Positions 34,507 to 55,763 of a stretch of 64,000 nucleotides of DNA are shown here, in pieces (the stretch's first letter is position 1; each line of letters starts with the position of its first letter). The notes beneath the pieces are model-generated. The model saw only the letters and a list, made by a program, of their open reading frames with translations. It was not told where the DNA came from and did no database searches. The DNA is from Morella rubra (Eukaryota > Streptophyta > Magnoliopsida > Fagales > Myricaceae). The translations under genes and the position numbers were made by a program. The DNA lies in NCBI GenBank assembly GCA_003952965.2, contig CM025851.1:22702608-22766607 (forward strand), written 5' to 3'.

Positions 34507-36439
34507 GGTACAATGACGAGGAAGAGATTCAGACTATATCTTCTTCATCACAGCCACCTGTGCCACCATCGCAAGAAGCAACGGCATCACAAGAAGCAAC
34601 GCCGTCACAGCCACCTGCGCATCCTTCAGAACAGGCTACGATGCCATCGTTCGACTATGATCAATCTTTGAACGATAACGAAATAATTGGTATGTTCATA
34701 ACCACAATAGAGATAATCTAAGTTTAATATGTTACTCAATTTAGTTTCACATGCTAAATGTGCAGGTGATACTGAAGTCCGGAAAGTGCGTGGCGGCACG
34801 CGGATGACGGACGTCTGGAATCTGAAGGAAGACGAATTGATTCCAGTACAATTCAATGGCAATGGGCAGCCATTGGGTAATGAAGGGGGAATATTTAACA
34901 AATTCACTGGTTGTGTTGCCCGTGTTGCGAATCAAATCCCCCTAGATGCGGCGGATTGGCGTAAAGTCCCATTGTCAATAAAAGAGGACTGTTGGAGCCT
35001 CATGACGGTATAATTTTGGTTATTTGTCACAATTGTTATTCAACTATATAAATTTAATAATTGACGCACCTAACTGTTGGGGTATATTTTGCAGAAACGG
35101 TTTACAATCCCCGAGCCTCCATTGGGGATATTGTCAAGAGCTGGTTCCTCAAAGATTTAGGAGAGAAATGGAGGAACTACAAGTGTAGTTTAAAGCAAAA
35201 ATATTTTGATGAGGCCTTTACGCCTCAGTATGTGAAAAATAATGCTCCAACAGACGTTAATTTGGAGCAATTTTGCAAATTAGTCGATTTTTGGTATTCT
35301 GATGCAGGACGGGTATGACATTTATTTATTTGTATTATAATTTTTATGAATATAACTTCTTATTAATTTTAACTGTCTTGATGTTAATGTAGCATCGAAG
35401 TCATGCCGGAAAACAAAATAGATCGCTCCAAACGACGGTCCACACTGCAGGATCAAAGAGCTTCGCACGTTATGCTCACGAATTGGTATGTAGTACTTTC
35501 ATTAGTTTGTTTAATAGTATAGTACTTATCATTGCCATTCTTATTTGTAATTTACAATTTCATCACGAATTCGTGTTTGTGATGCAGGAAAAAGAGAAAC
35601 AAGTTCCAATCAATCGAGCGGATTTATATAAAGCTGTCCATATGCGTTCTGACGGATCTCCAATAAATCCGGACGTAGCAGAGAAAATAGTATGTCATTA
35701 TTACATCAATTTTGATTTCAATGTGCGAATATTAATTCAAAATTTAATTGTACGTTGTACTCTCTCAGAGGCGAATGGAGGAGATTGGACTGAACGATTC
35801 AGGAAGTTCACAAACTTCCAACGAATTTAGAGTGGATGGCAGCATCGGTTGGTCACCATCTGACCGATATGCACAAGTGATTGGTCCAGAACGACATGGT
35901 CGCATTCGCGGCGTTGGATTAGGACCAACTCCTTCATCTCATCCTGCCAACACCAACGTAAGATCCAGTCAGCCTACATCCTCTAGTAACGAGAGAGCGG
36001 TATTTATGGAAAATAGAGTTCAGATGTTGGAGTCTGAAGTAGCATCGCTTAAATCTACAATACAAATGATGGCACAAGCTTGGGTAAAAGTTTTATTTAC
36101 TTATCCTCAAGTATTACTATTGATCTATTTATGTATATTTCGTAGTTAATTAATGTTTGTTTAACTGTTGTAGGAGCAACGTCAATACCAAGATGTTGCC
36201 AATAACAATCAGGTTTCACCAGCAATTCATAGATCATCTCATGCAAGTCGGAAAACGAGTGTTGGTAAGATACAAACATAAATGAATACTGCCATTAATT
36301 TAATTTTAAGTATGTACTAAGCTCTTTTATCTTTGTTCATGTCATTACTGTTTGTTAATTTTACAATATTGTAATAGCAGACAATGCCGATGATGCAGAA
36401 AGTGCAGGAGCAGATGGTGCTGAAGGTGGAGAGGATTAA
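34507..36439 (+). CDS. TNPA-like CACTA accessory protein (Transposase_24 type)
   Basis: The second gene of the CACTA element. TNPA-type proteins bind the subterminal repeats and bring the ends together. A Pro/Ser/Gln/Thr-rich N-terminus (about 34510-34680) is followed by exons with RMTDVWNLKEDELIPVQFNG and GCVARVANQIPLDAADWRKV (34766-35008), SWFLKDLGEKWRNYKCSLKQ (35093-35317), HRSHAGKQNRSLQTTVHTAG (35394-35485), then a segment with SDGSPINPDVAEKI (35588-35688). A low-complexity region and a coiled coil (MENRVQMLESEVASLKSTIQ, about 36010-36070) come next, and a short acidic C-terminus ends at TAA 36439. One base seems to be missing at about 35115 (KRFTIPEP then SIGDIV in another frame). The exact start is uncertain. 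Confidence 0.75.
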
Positions 36440-36659
36440 ATTTATAGTTATTTGTACTTAAATGTCATGACTTGTTAGTTTTTAGTCTATTGAGAAAATA
36501 CCCTTAACTTATTTTTGTTTGATGCAAAACTTGTAAGACATGCTTATAATGAAATATATTTTGTTTTATTGCACTTTTCTTTGTTTGCATTAATCAATTA
36601 AAATCTATAACAAAATTTGTATGGTAGAAAATATAACAAAAAAAAAAAATATAAAAAAA

Positions 36660-37028
36660 TCAAACAATAGCCGCAGTGACCGCCGTTATAGGTTAAACCA
36701 ACGGATAGGGTTATAGCAGCGGTCACGTAACCGCCGCTATAACCCTATATCCGACCGCTGCTAAAAACATGTAGCGGCGTCAATTGGCCGCCGCTACAGC
36801 ACGTTCGCGGAAAAACACTACACGCGGTTGGCTCTATAGAGGCAGTCCGACCGTCGCTATGTGACCGCCGCTATAGAGCTGACGTATACACCAGCGGCCT
36901 CTATAACCGCTGTTACAGGGCTGTGCCGACGATGATATAGCGGCGGTCTTGCTATAGCCTATAGCAGCGGTTTTTGAACCTATAGTGACGGTTTCCGGCC
37001 TCCACTATAGGTGTTTATTTCTGTAGTG
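36660..37028. repeat. Right subterminal repeats of the CACTA element
   Basis: Many AGCGGCGGT/ACCGCCGCTA motifs in both orientations, mirroring the left end and reaching to within about 40 bp of the terminal inverted repeat. Confidence 0.85.
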
Positions 37029-37434
37029 GTTCCAGAAGGAGTTCCGATCCCTCAAATCTAGAACATCAAAGTCCAAATCTAATAGAGTTCTTACTTTTTT
37101 TTTTGCCAGATGTGGTGATATCATGATGGGATCCACCATTTCAAGTATCTAATGATACTTCGAGATTTATATTTTTTTGGACTTATTATGTAATAAAAAG
37201 AAAAGAAAAAAGAAGAAGAAAAAAAGATTCATTGTTGTCCATCATTTTGTAATCCAATGTTTGGTAGTTACTTGATGTTTGTCTATTGTTCTTAAAGACA
37301 TGACCTAGGCCATTGGCTATAGTTATATATTTTGTCAGGTCCACTTTTCAATTGTTGTGTGCCTATGATTGTTCCATTCCTTTAGGTTTTCATTTTTAAA
37401 AAACAAGATTTTAGATATTCTACGCCTTGTATTT

Positions 37435-37474
37435 GAGGGGCTATTAGAAATAATATGATAATAATATAAGATTT

Positions 37475-37549
<75 letters not shown>

Positions 37550-37810
37550 GATATTATTGTTATTAAGATTATATTAGAGATTTAACTTTAAAGGTTAAAA
37601 TATTTTTCTTTTTTTTTTTAATCATATTTTGTATTTTCTCTATAAATATAAACTTTTAGCTTGTGATCTATATAGATTCATAATACAATCAGAGAGGATT
37701 TTTACAATGGAGGTAGGTTTTTTAAACCAAATCCCTTAAATCTTTGTCTCCCTACTCTTTTTTCCATTTCTCTATATTATGTTTTAATTCAGCACTATAT
37801 TTATCTTTTC
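37435..37810 (+). repeat. LTR-like sequence right of the CACTA element
   Basis: It begins after a purine-rich TTGAGGGGCTATTAG and contains a (CA)n(TA)n microsatellite and a TATAAATA box-like stretch. It then repeats the GTAGGTTTTTTAAACC, CTCCCTACTCTTTT and TATATTATGTTT segments found at 28145-28225. It may be a 3' LTR of a retroelement into which the CACTA inserted. Confidence 0.4.
37477..37548. repeat. (CA)n(TA)n compound microsatellite
   Basis: About 27 CA units followed by about 8 TA units. The frame spelling CVCVCV on the minus strand is an artefact of it. Confidence 0.98.
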
Positions 37811-38166
37811 CTTCAAGTAATTTGGACGAGAATACAAGTAAAAGGTTATACGTTACCATTCGCTCGGAAAAGGGAAAAGGCAAAGAGATCGTGGAAAGAG
37901 ATACTAGTGACAATTTAGGTATTATCATCAAGTTCTTTTTTCCTTTACTTTTTTTAACGCAAAGGCGAAGAGATCAACTCAGGACAGAATCATATCCCAC
38001 GTACCTAATTTACTTTATCCACGTTCTAGGGAAGAGATTATCGAGGTTGCTTAAAATGAGGAGCACAGTTGTCAAATGATGTCGCCGGGGCTTTTCCGAT
38101 AATCTTTTCAGACACAAATGTGTTCTAAAGAGGGTAATTATCCGAAACTTTGTCACGTCTCACTTG

Positions 38167-39015
38167 CAGTGGCGGAGGGAGGGGTATGCAAGACATTGAA
38201 TTTTTTTTTTTTTTAAAAAAACTTAACTTGTAATTGATTAAAACAATGGTTGATATGCTATTAATATACAGTTTTGAAATTATATTGAAATTGTGAACAT
38301 TAGGACTAGGTTGTAAAATTGTGATTAGGACCTTAGGTTGTGATTTATGAAATTATATTGATGAATTTTGTTTTGTTTTGTTTAGATAATGAATGAGTTT
38401 TTGATAAAAAAAATCAGTGAGATTGTCTAATACTCCTAATATGACTGCTACTTCTGAGACAACTGTTAGTTCGAAAAGACCTCATATTTTATTTAGTTTT
38501 GATGATATTGTTGTTGACTCAGGGTTACGTAAACTCATTGAAAAATATGATGTTGGAATTAAGGATTAAGTTCGTAGGGAGTATTTGATAAAATGTCTTT
38601 GTCAACCGCTTGGGCCTGATTTTCCCAATAAGCAATATAGAAAACGAATGAGGGCTTTTTTGGGGTCATGGTTTAAAGAATATGAGTGGTTGGATGCGGC
38701 GTATTGCTTGCGGTGCTTTCTATGTAGACAAAGTAGATGATCAAGATCTGGGGGAGATGTGTTTACATCTACAAGATTTAGCAATTGAAAAATAGGAGTG
38801 AAGGTATATGAGAGTCATGTTGGTGCATTTAATAGTCTTAACAAATAGTGTGGTATGTGTATTTCAATATAATATATTTTTAATATTTTTAGTCCTTAAT
38901 TTTCAATATTTTAATTTTAAGACATTTTTTTACATTACGTAGTAAAAAAAAATTTTCCTATCATTTTTTCTTAGGAGTTGGCCCCCCTTCAGATTGATTC
39001 CTGGCTCCACCAGTA
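38167..39015 (+). mobile_element. hAT transposon fossil, TTF-type N-terminus
   Basis: It starts CAGTGGCGGAGGGAGG and ends CCTGGCTCCACCAGTA, imperfect inverted ends close to the common plant hAT consensus. The plus strand at 38441-38745 reads a degenerate TTF-type zinc-finger transposase N-terminus: SGLRKLIEKYDVGIKD, an in-frame stop, then REYLIKCLCQPLGPDFPNKQ, and after a frame change AYCLRCFLC. No clear 8-bp duplication remains and most of the transposase is absent. Confidence 0.7.
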
Positions 39016-39019
39016 CGAG

Positions 39020-39755
39020 TCTCTTGGCTTTCAATTGTACTTGTTAAACTAGCTGATCTGAGATTTTTTGGACTCCTCACGAAGTTGCCAAGAACTGTGA
39101 TTTGGGGAACTTCGGAACTTCTCTAGCACTCAAAATAAATGCCAGCTCATCCAGTTGAACTTTACAACCAACCCATAGGAAATTGCCACGAATTAATTTG
39201 AAATCTCCAGTTTTTCCCCCGTCGACACGTAGGACTTCCATTTGAGATTTAATAAGAGTAAAAGGAACGACACACCAAAATTAATTATTTCTTAAAGACT
39301 CGTGGACTACTGACCATGGAATTTCTGAACGTCAAGAAATTTCCTGGATCGAGATTAGGGCTAAGCAGGAAGCTCTAAGAGCCAAGTCATGCAAAGACCA
39401 AGTCAGACAACCGAAATTAGAAGTGAAGACAACGTACGTCTAGAGACCGAGATCAAGAACCAATTAACCAAACCCTGCTTAATTAACTCAATATTATAAT
39501 TGGGATCTGGGAACAAGAAGGGAAACGAACTGTAGATGATAGTGCTGATCATCATGCTTTTGCTACGTATTCACAAAGAGGAGTACACGGTACACCAATG
39601 TTTACAAACAAATCCAACGAACTTTTCTTCTTCTTTCATGTTCTTGTTTCTACTTTATTGTCTTTCTTCTGTAAAAACCTAGCTACTACATACATTTTTC
39701 ATCTATCAAGCTGAGAAACAAAAAAAGAAACGGAACATATGAATGAATAAGAAAA
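39020..39755. other. Downstream region of the small Cys-motif gene
   Basis: No gene recognised. The part next to 39760 should include the 3' untranslated region of the minus-strand gene. Confidence 0.4.
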
Positions 39756-39760
39756 CCGAA

Positions 39761-40243
39761 TTAAGTGGCCACGATCTCTCTCACGGTCCTAGAGTGCATC
39801 AAACTCTCCTCCATCCGCTTAGTTCTCGGACGAAGCCACTTGGACAAAAACCCACCTTTCTTGTTCTTATCATTGTCATCTCCATTTTTCATTCTTGGAC
39901 CGAAAGCCAACGATCTACTCTTGGTGAGTGCATTCTTGCCGTTTAGGAAGAACGATATTGAGCTCTTTCCGGCCTCCTTGGAAAAATGAGAACGATGCAC
40001 CGGAGACGAACAAGAAGAAGCAGAAGAGGAAGAATAGTAAGAAGACAAAGAAGAAGGGGAAGAAGAACGAGCTGTGGTGGCAGAGGCCGTTCTTCGTGAG
40101 CTGGAGGTGGATAGTTGAGAGAGTCTTTCGGCCAGGCAAAGCGAGCAGACGCCCGGTGACTGGCGGTGTTTTGGGTGCTTCTTGCACTTTACATCTGACT
40201 TGGACCGGCCCATCGCCTCCTTTGATCTCCTTAGGTTCAGCAT
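39761..40243 (-). CDS. Small Cys-motif, Ser-rich protein (resembling DUF740/OCTOPUS N-terminus)
   Basis: Single-exon frame of 160 residues. Residues 19-45 hold the compact motif CKKHPKHRQSPGVCSLCLAERL, i.e. C-x2-HP-x8-C-x2-C-L-x-ERL. A similar Cys/His cluster opens the plant DUF740 (OCTOPUS-like) membrane-associated proteins. A low-complexity Ser stretch (about 45-83) follows, and the C-terminus is basic (LSKWLRPRTKR). OCTOPUS-type proteins act in polar membrane domains of phloem cells, but this protein is far shorter than them, so function is not inferred. Composition is more GC-rich and Ser-biased than its surroundings, as expected of a real exon. A TATA box lies about 40 bp upstream of the start Met. 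Confidence 0.8.
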   Translation of the reverse strand: MLNLRRSKEAMGRSKSDVKCKKHPKHRQSPGVCSLCLAERLSQLSTSSSRRTASATTARSSSPSSLSSYYSSSSASSCSSPVHRSHFSKEAGKSSISFFLNGKNALTKSRSLAFGPRMKNGDDNDKNKKGGFLSKWLRPRTKRMEESLMHSRTVREIVAT

Positions 40244-40280
40244 TTGCTCGTCGTCAACCCTTGTGGGCGTTTGAGTCGGT

Positions 40281-40290
40281 CTATATAGAG
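40281..40290 (-). promoter_or_regulatory. Probable TATA box of the small Cys-motif gene
   Basis: CTCTATATAG on the minus strand lies about 40 bp upstream of the start codon at 40243, which implies a very short leader of some 10-15 bases. No other TATA-like site lies close. Confidence 0.5.
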
Positions 40291-40329
40291 GTACATGGCG
40301 GTGGATTTCCCTGATAGTTCATGTGAGCT

Positions 40330-43300
40330 TCTTAGTTTGTTCGTAAAATTGCCTTTTTGACGGGTTGTGCGTTTGAAAAGTTGGCTGACGGACTAAATGG
40401 ACGGCCGCGATGGAAGGGTACTTCTTGTGGGCTCCACAATGGGATTGAGTGGGAGACGGTGATATTTTCGTAGATCGCTAAATGGGGTAAGGGCCAAGGT
40501 TTCTATGGGGGCGGCGTAGAAAATCCGGGCGGTTGCCCTAGAAAAGTGATATGCACGACACCGTCAAACAATTAAACGCGACGTTTCGTCTGGGGGAATA
40601 TTTGAAAATGTACCCAAAGACCTATTAAATAGGTTTATTCTCTGCCATAAGAAGAAGGGAAAGATACATCCTAATTCCTACCCCAACGTGGTTACGTACT
40701 CAAACCAGAAAAATTCTTTAGAATTTAATTTATATACACAGCCATTTTGCGGTGAAAAATTTAAATTGGAAAAAACGTGGATAATTATAACCAATCATAT
40801 TATTCCATGTCTAAGTTAAATTGTATATGTATATTCATATAATCGGTCATCACATAAAATCATATCAGTTTTTTGTCACTTTTAATTTTTTAATAACAAA
40901 AGAAAAAAAATACACTAAATTTGAACTGACTTGACTCAACTTGATCGTATTTAACGTGTTTAATGTCATATAAAATCTTAAAAAGAGAAGACAATTTACA
41001 GTTCAGCCTCTCAATTTAGTCACTATTATAATTCTTAAAGAGAATTGAATATAAGACCATGCATTCACACCACCCCAAGTGCACTCTAATTCAAAGTGAG
41101 TTAATTTTCTGTTAATTTTGTTAATAAATAAACGTATCTAATTTTGTGTTTCCTCAAGGAATATTAGAAATTGTACCTTAAGATCTATATTTATTACGGT
41201 TATTATTTGCTTTAAGAACAAGGAAACATACACGTGGGTAGGTACTCTAAACACAAATTCGTTGAAATTTTATTTAATTTAAATACTAAGTCATCTTTCG
41301 TTACTGCATAAAGACTTTTTATTTGGGTTTGATTTTTTTATTTATTATGAAGAAATAAATGATGCGATGAAAAGGAGACACAAAAATATCTTGTGATAAT
41401 ATCTTCCGTTGCACATAGCCTAAACCTTAATCTTTGTACTATGGACACGAATACTAGAAATTAATCAAAAGATCAAAGGGGTATAGTAGTTGAGGAAGGC
41501 TGGTCCTCTGCCAGCTTCATTTAAACTAATTACCGGCCGTGTTTGAGATTTGAGTAAGTCGGCCGAGAAACTGTACCATATCCTGTGCTGGCTTCGAACA
41601 AGTGCAACGTGTCAGAGCAGGAACAAAAAGTCGGTGGGGACGACAACTAGCGTTTTGGTATACCAAACTGGGACACCTTAATTTAATAGGACGCGGAAAA
41701 GCATGTTCCTACACCACAAGTGGAACTCGATTCCTTTCAGTCAGTCAGGAAAGCCAATGTCCCATCCACCATTCTTTATCATTTCCACAGGCATAAGGAT
41801 TGGAAGATGAAGAAAGGTAATGGGACAGGGAAAGGAAAATAAGTGTAGCTATTACGACCCAATCCCCTTAATTTCTTGTATCGTACTATACAAAACTTTC
41901 ATTCTCACCTTGGTACATTAATCTAGAGAAAGGAAGCCAAACTAACCAGTGAAAAATAAGCTTATAGCAACAAAATTCCTCAAGTTCTAGACACGTGAAG
42001 GAAAATGTGAGAGGGAGAGAGACAAAGAGAGTGGGAGCAAGAGAGAAATACCCAATGGCCATAGTAATGTTTAGAGTGTGAAAGATATTGCAGAAAATAA
42101 TGAGCCCCGAGTTTCAAAAGAAACCTTGACTGATTGAGTAATTTATTGAATCTTAATTGATTGAGTCATCCGTTAGGTCATTAATAAGTGAAATTTGTCT
42201 TTCGATGAAGTGCATATGGAGCAAGACAAGAAAAGAAATGAGAAATGAATATTAAAACTCTTAAACTCCTCGTCAAATATTTGCTTTATCCCAAGAAATG
42301 AATATTTGCTTTCAATAATGTCTAAAGCAAGGATTAAAACGAAGCTACTCAGAAACTCTAGGAATCTGATTCATTCACCAAACAAATTATTAAAAGTCTT
42401 TTACTTTTTGGATGATAGAGCTGCCAAGTCCAATTCTCTCTTTTTGTTGACTCTATTGGTTATCCCACTCTCAAAAGATACTTGTCCCGTAAGTTTATGT
42501 GGGAGAAAAAAGTATAGAAGAGATAGGGATGAAGGGAAAGAAGATAGGTAGGATGAGCGAACCATTGGGTCTTTTCTGTTAGTCTTTCGGGTTTTGTTAA
42601 CATTTCTTTTTTCGGCAAGTGAGGAAAAGCTTCTTACAATGGCAAGACCACCTTTAATTTTCCTTTTTAGTCAAGTTCAACGATTGGATTATCTTTACTA
42701 ACAACTTTAAGATATTTTGCCTTCAAACTACCATCACAGCGTCCGAAATGTATAATTTTCATTAATTGAACCAAGAACTAGGCAAAAATAAACCATTCTT
42801 CTTGTACTACATTAAATTTAGACTAGAAACTGACAAAACTACCATTATATTTTGTTTTTATGTTGTTTGGTTTTATTCTCTTCACTTTCTTTTTGTCCTG
42901 ATTTTTTTACTTGTCTTTTTGCTCACGTTTTGGCTTCTTTTAATAAACTACTAGTTACAGAAGGCAGATACAATACATATCATTTTTTGTTCAGTTATCG
43001 ATATTCAATTTAACAAAAATCATATAATTTAAATTGCAATGTGATAATAATCAGTAATTTGAGGGTAAAATATCTCAAAATTAGTAGTTTAAGATGCAAA
43101 GAGTGAATGACCCATAGTTCAGGGATAAAAAGTTTATTTAATCCAGAAAAAAAAAGATTAGTGAAACGTCTTCTCTGGTCAATAACACCAATACATTTAT
43201 TTGTACCTGATAGTCCTATAAACGAGGACTGCCTTGATGAAGAAAGAAGTAGGAAGCCTTGTTAGCTTCCACCATCAACCAAAATTTTTTTATCTTCTAT

Positions 43301-43500
43301 GCCTCAGTAGAAATTAATATACAAATACATATGCTGAGATGTGCATAGAAAAAAAGTCCTTTATGGAGAATAACCCCCCAATGGAACAGCACATAAATGA
43401 GGTACAAAATTTGTGCTGCACCGTTTTGTCACTTGTAAGATTTCATGTAAGCTTCTTTGAAGTCAAAATCAGTATAAGCTTTCCTCATCCTGCGTATCTT
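40330..43500. other. Intergenic, no supported gene
   Basis: No frame with a domain or splice-consistent structure. A purine-rich tract lies at 42005-42045. The segment near 43500 is probably the 3' untranslated region of the TGT gene. Confidence 0.45.
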
Positions 43501-43509
43501 CTATAACTC

Positions 43510-53436
<9,927 letters not shown>

Positions 53437-53599
53437 TGAGCAACTTTGTTTCTCTGGGCGTCAAGACCGCGCTGATACCTGATAATGATCCTGTCAAAAG
53501 AAAAAAAAAAAAAAAGATTCGATGAAAATAGCAGAAGAAAACGAAAGCAAAAAAAAATATCAAATAAAACAACACGGACACTCTGTCCTGACTCATCTA

Positions 53600-54080
53600 C
53601 CTCTAATTCGCGGTGTTAAAATGCACTATGTCAGTCCGCAATGCGGAGTAAAACACATACTTGAATAGACACGCACAGAAGGAGAGGAAAAGACAGAGAC
53701 TTACAGAAAGATAGTCAAGCAGAGAACGTGGAATAAAAATGTCTCGACGAAAATGGTGATAAAACAAAACCGCGGAGATTTTGGGATGGGCAAGATGGTG
53801 CCTTGGAACACCAAAAGCACCGGGCAGTCTACCAAGGCGGCTGGATGTATGTGCGTCGGCTCCTTGTTCCTTTCTGCTGTATTGCTTTCCAGTTATGGGA
53901 ATAAAACGGAGTAGGGGGATTGCAAGATTGTCCAGAGCTGATATAGCCTGACAGTTTGTTTTAAAATGTTTTGGGGGGTGCTTTTGGTAATTAAAACTGT
54001 CATTGGTTTTTTGTCGGAGTGGGACCAGAAATTAGGGACTGGTATGGGCCGGATCTGATGGTCAAATTTGACGGCCACAT
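53600..54080. other. Presumed TGT upstream region
   Basis: No coding sequence recognised. It lies upstream of the minus-strand gene and should hold its promoter and possibly a leader exon. No clear TATA box was assigned. Confidence 0.35.
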
Positions 54081-54522
54081 GAGAATTTGATATTTTAATC
54101 TTTAATATCCTTTGTATTTTGGTCCTTTAATTTTTTTCGGGGTTTGTTTATTAAAATTTTAAAAAATATTTTTAAAATTTTTAAAATTTTTATTTTATTA
54201 AAATTTATTGAAATTTATTGAAATTTATTTAAAGTGAAGTGTATTAAAAATTAAAAATTTTAAAATATATTTATTTTGTTAGAAATTTTGATACCTCAAA
54301 ATATTGAAAAAATAAACGCCCTTTTGTATCTATCCTTTTTTTTCTTTTATCCTTTGATTTCAAATTTTAAGTTTAACACTCTTATATTTTTAATATTTAA
54401 TAAAGAAGTCTTTCGTCTATTCTCTGAACAAAAGTTCAAGCCACGTTATTTTTTATATGTACACATGGCACGATAGTAAACCATGTCACCTGCCCACATA
54501 GAAGAAGGATCATGCGACTGTA
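54081..54522 (+). repeat. Left arm of the PGIP-bearing element
   Basis: About 250 bp of arm sequence split by a family C MITE at about 54139-54323. Outer part AGAATTTGATATTTTAATC; inner edge GCGACTGTA directly abuts the first PGIP codons. Confidence 0.75.
54139..54323. mobile_element. MITE-like element, family C, inside the left arm
   Basis: It starts near GGGGTTTGTTTATTAAAATT and ends near AAAAAATAAACGCCC. The arm sequence TCCTTTAATTT before it recurs as TCCTTTGATTT after it, a possible 11-bp target duplication, although a longer tail of the element is possible. Interior words AAATTTATTGAAATTTATT and AAAGTGAAGTGTATTAAAAA match the 56829 copy. Confidence 0.6.
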
Positions 54523-55590
54523 AACCCCCCAAAAAGTCTTGCTCCAAATCAAGAAAGACCTTAACAACCCCCTACGTCCTTACCTCCTGGAAGCCAAACA
54601 TAGATTGTTGCGACTGGTACGTCGTTCACTGCGACCTTGTCTCCCACTCTCTTCGTTGATTCAATCTCCTTCCAAATCCTTGCCGTGGTGGGTGACCTCT
54701 CTCATCTAGAAACTCTAGAGTTCCATAAGCTGCCCAATCTGACATGACCCATCCAGCCCGCCATTGCCAAGCTCAGAAACCTTGCAACGTGTTTAGTCTC
54801 AAAATTTTAGTAAAAATTTATTAAAAATTTGTATTGCTGTTAAAAAAAAAATAAAATTAGAATCGGTGAATGAGTGATAAAAGTAAATATAAAATTTTGA
54901 AGTGTGTATTGAAATTTGTGTTAGTGTTAAAATTTTACTAAAATTTTGAAAAGCCAAACGCTTTTTAGGTTTCTAAGGCTTAGCTAGACCAACATTTTCG
55001 GCCCAGACCCTGACTTCCTCAACGAGCTCAAGAAGCTCACTTTCCTCGACCTCCCCTTCAACCTCTCCGGCTCTATCCCGTTGTCACTTGCACTACTTCT
55101 GAACCTCAGTGCGCTTCACTTGGACCGCAACAAGCTCATTGGATCAATCCCATACTCTTTTGGTACATTTAGCAATGTACCGGACCTGTACCTCTCTCAC
55201 AACCAGCTATCGGGTACAATCCCACCCTTTTTGGCCAACATGGACTTCAAAGTGATAAACCTGTAGCATAACAAGGTCATAGGCGACACATCAGTGGTTT
55301 TTGACACAAACAAGACCATGAAGATCGTGGACTTGTCGAGGAACTTGTTCCACTTTGATTTATCCAAGGCAGTGTTCCCCAAGAGCCTGACGTTGTTGGA
55401 TCTTAACCACAACAAAATCATTGGGAATATTTTCGACGGAGATGATCGCCCTCAATCTATCGTTCCTGAATGTGAGTTACAATAGGCTGTGTGGTCCAAT
55501 TCCTATTGGTGACAAGTTATAGAGCTCTTCGACTATTCATCATACTTTCACAACTGGTGTTTGTGTGGCGTGCCACTAAGAAGCTACAAG
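54517..55590 (+). pseudogene. PGIP: Polygalacturonase-inhibiting protein (PGIP) pseudogene
   Basis: PGIPs are secreted leucine-rich-repeat proteins that bind fungal polygalacturonases in the cell wall. The reading begins with a degenerate CNP..K..L start (54517), continues through the DCCDWY-like N-cap region (54607) and LEFHKLPNL-like LRR (54715), and after a MITE resumes with RLS.TNIFGP (54970). Well-kept LRRs follow (LSALHLDRNKLIGSIPYSFG, VPDLYLSHNQLSGTIPPFLA, MKIVDLSRNLFHFDLSKAVF, LTLLDLNHNKIIGNI). The end is the family-typical FLNVSYNRLCGPIPIGDKL, followed by a stop and a degenerate C-cap (55460-55590). Frameshifts near 54550, 54730, 54980 and 55470, a TAG at 55264 and the MITE insertion make it non-functional. 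It lacks a signal peptide region. It sits inside the long inverted repeats, so it is probably a captured copy. Confidence 0.9.
54788..54963. mobile_element. MITE-like element, family B, inside the PGIP pseudogene
   Basis: It interrupts the LRR reading between ...AKLRNLAT and the next repeat. The ends GTGTTTAGTCTCAAAATTTTAG and CAAAATTTTAGTAAAA...AAACGC are inverted repeats. The interior GTGAATGAGTGATAAAA matches the copy at 21813. Boundaries are uncertain by a few bases. Confidence 0.7.
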
Positions 55591-55763
55591 TGACAAAGGT
55601 CGCTGGAGAAGAGTTTTGCACCTCTGGGTCAGTTGGATTTTCCCAAAAATAGAAGTATAGATTCTAGTGGAAGATGACCTTGAATAAGTACCATCACAAT
55701 GTCCTCCGTGAGTTGGTTTTTGTTTTTGTTTTTATATTCTTTTCCCCTAAGCAAATGGTGATA

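Larger units (their letters stand above)
28322..37028 (+). mobile_element. CACTA (En/Spm) DNA transposon, nearly complete
   Basis: The element begins CACTACAAAAAAACAGG at 28322 and ends TTATTTCTGTAGTG at 37028 (inverted CACTACAGAAATAA), flanked by identical 3-bp duplications GTT (28319-28321 and 37029-37031). Length is 8,707 bp. Both subterminal regions are dense in AGCGGCGGT-type repeats in both orientations, the usual binding sites for the TNPA-like protein. The interior has a TNP2-like transposase gene, then a TNPA-like gene on the same strand. A long C-rich tract and a minisatellite fill the 5' part. Intact ends and duplication suggest a fairly recent insertion, while a few single-base frameshifts in the genes may be mutations or sequencing errors. 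Confidence 0.95.

Noticed and set aside
37335..37529. Minus-strand frame beginning MCVCVCVC
   Set aside because: It is the (CA)n microsatellite.
55197..55421. Minus-strand frame over the PGIP pseudogene
   Set aside because: Shadow of the plus-strand LRR sequence.
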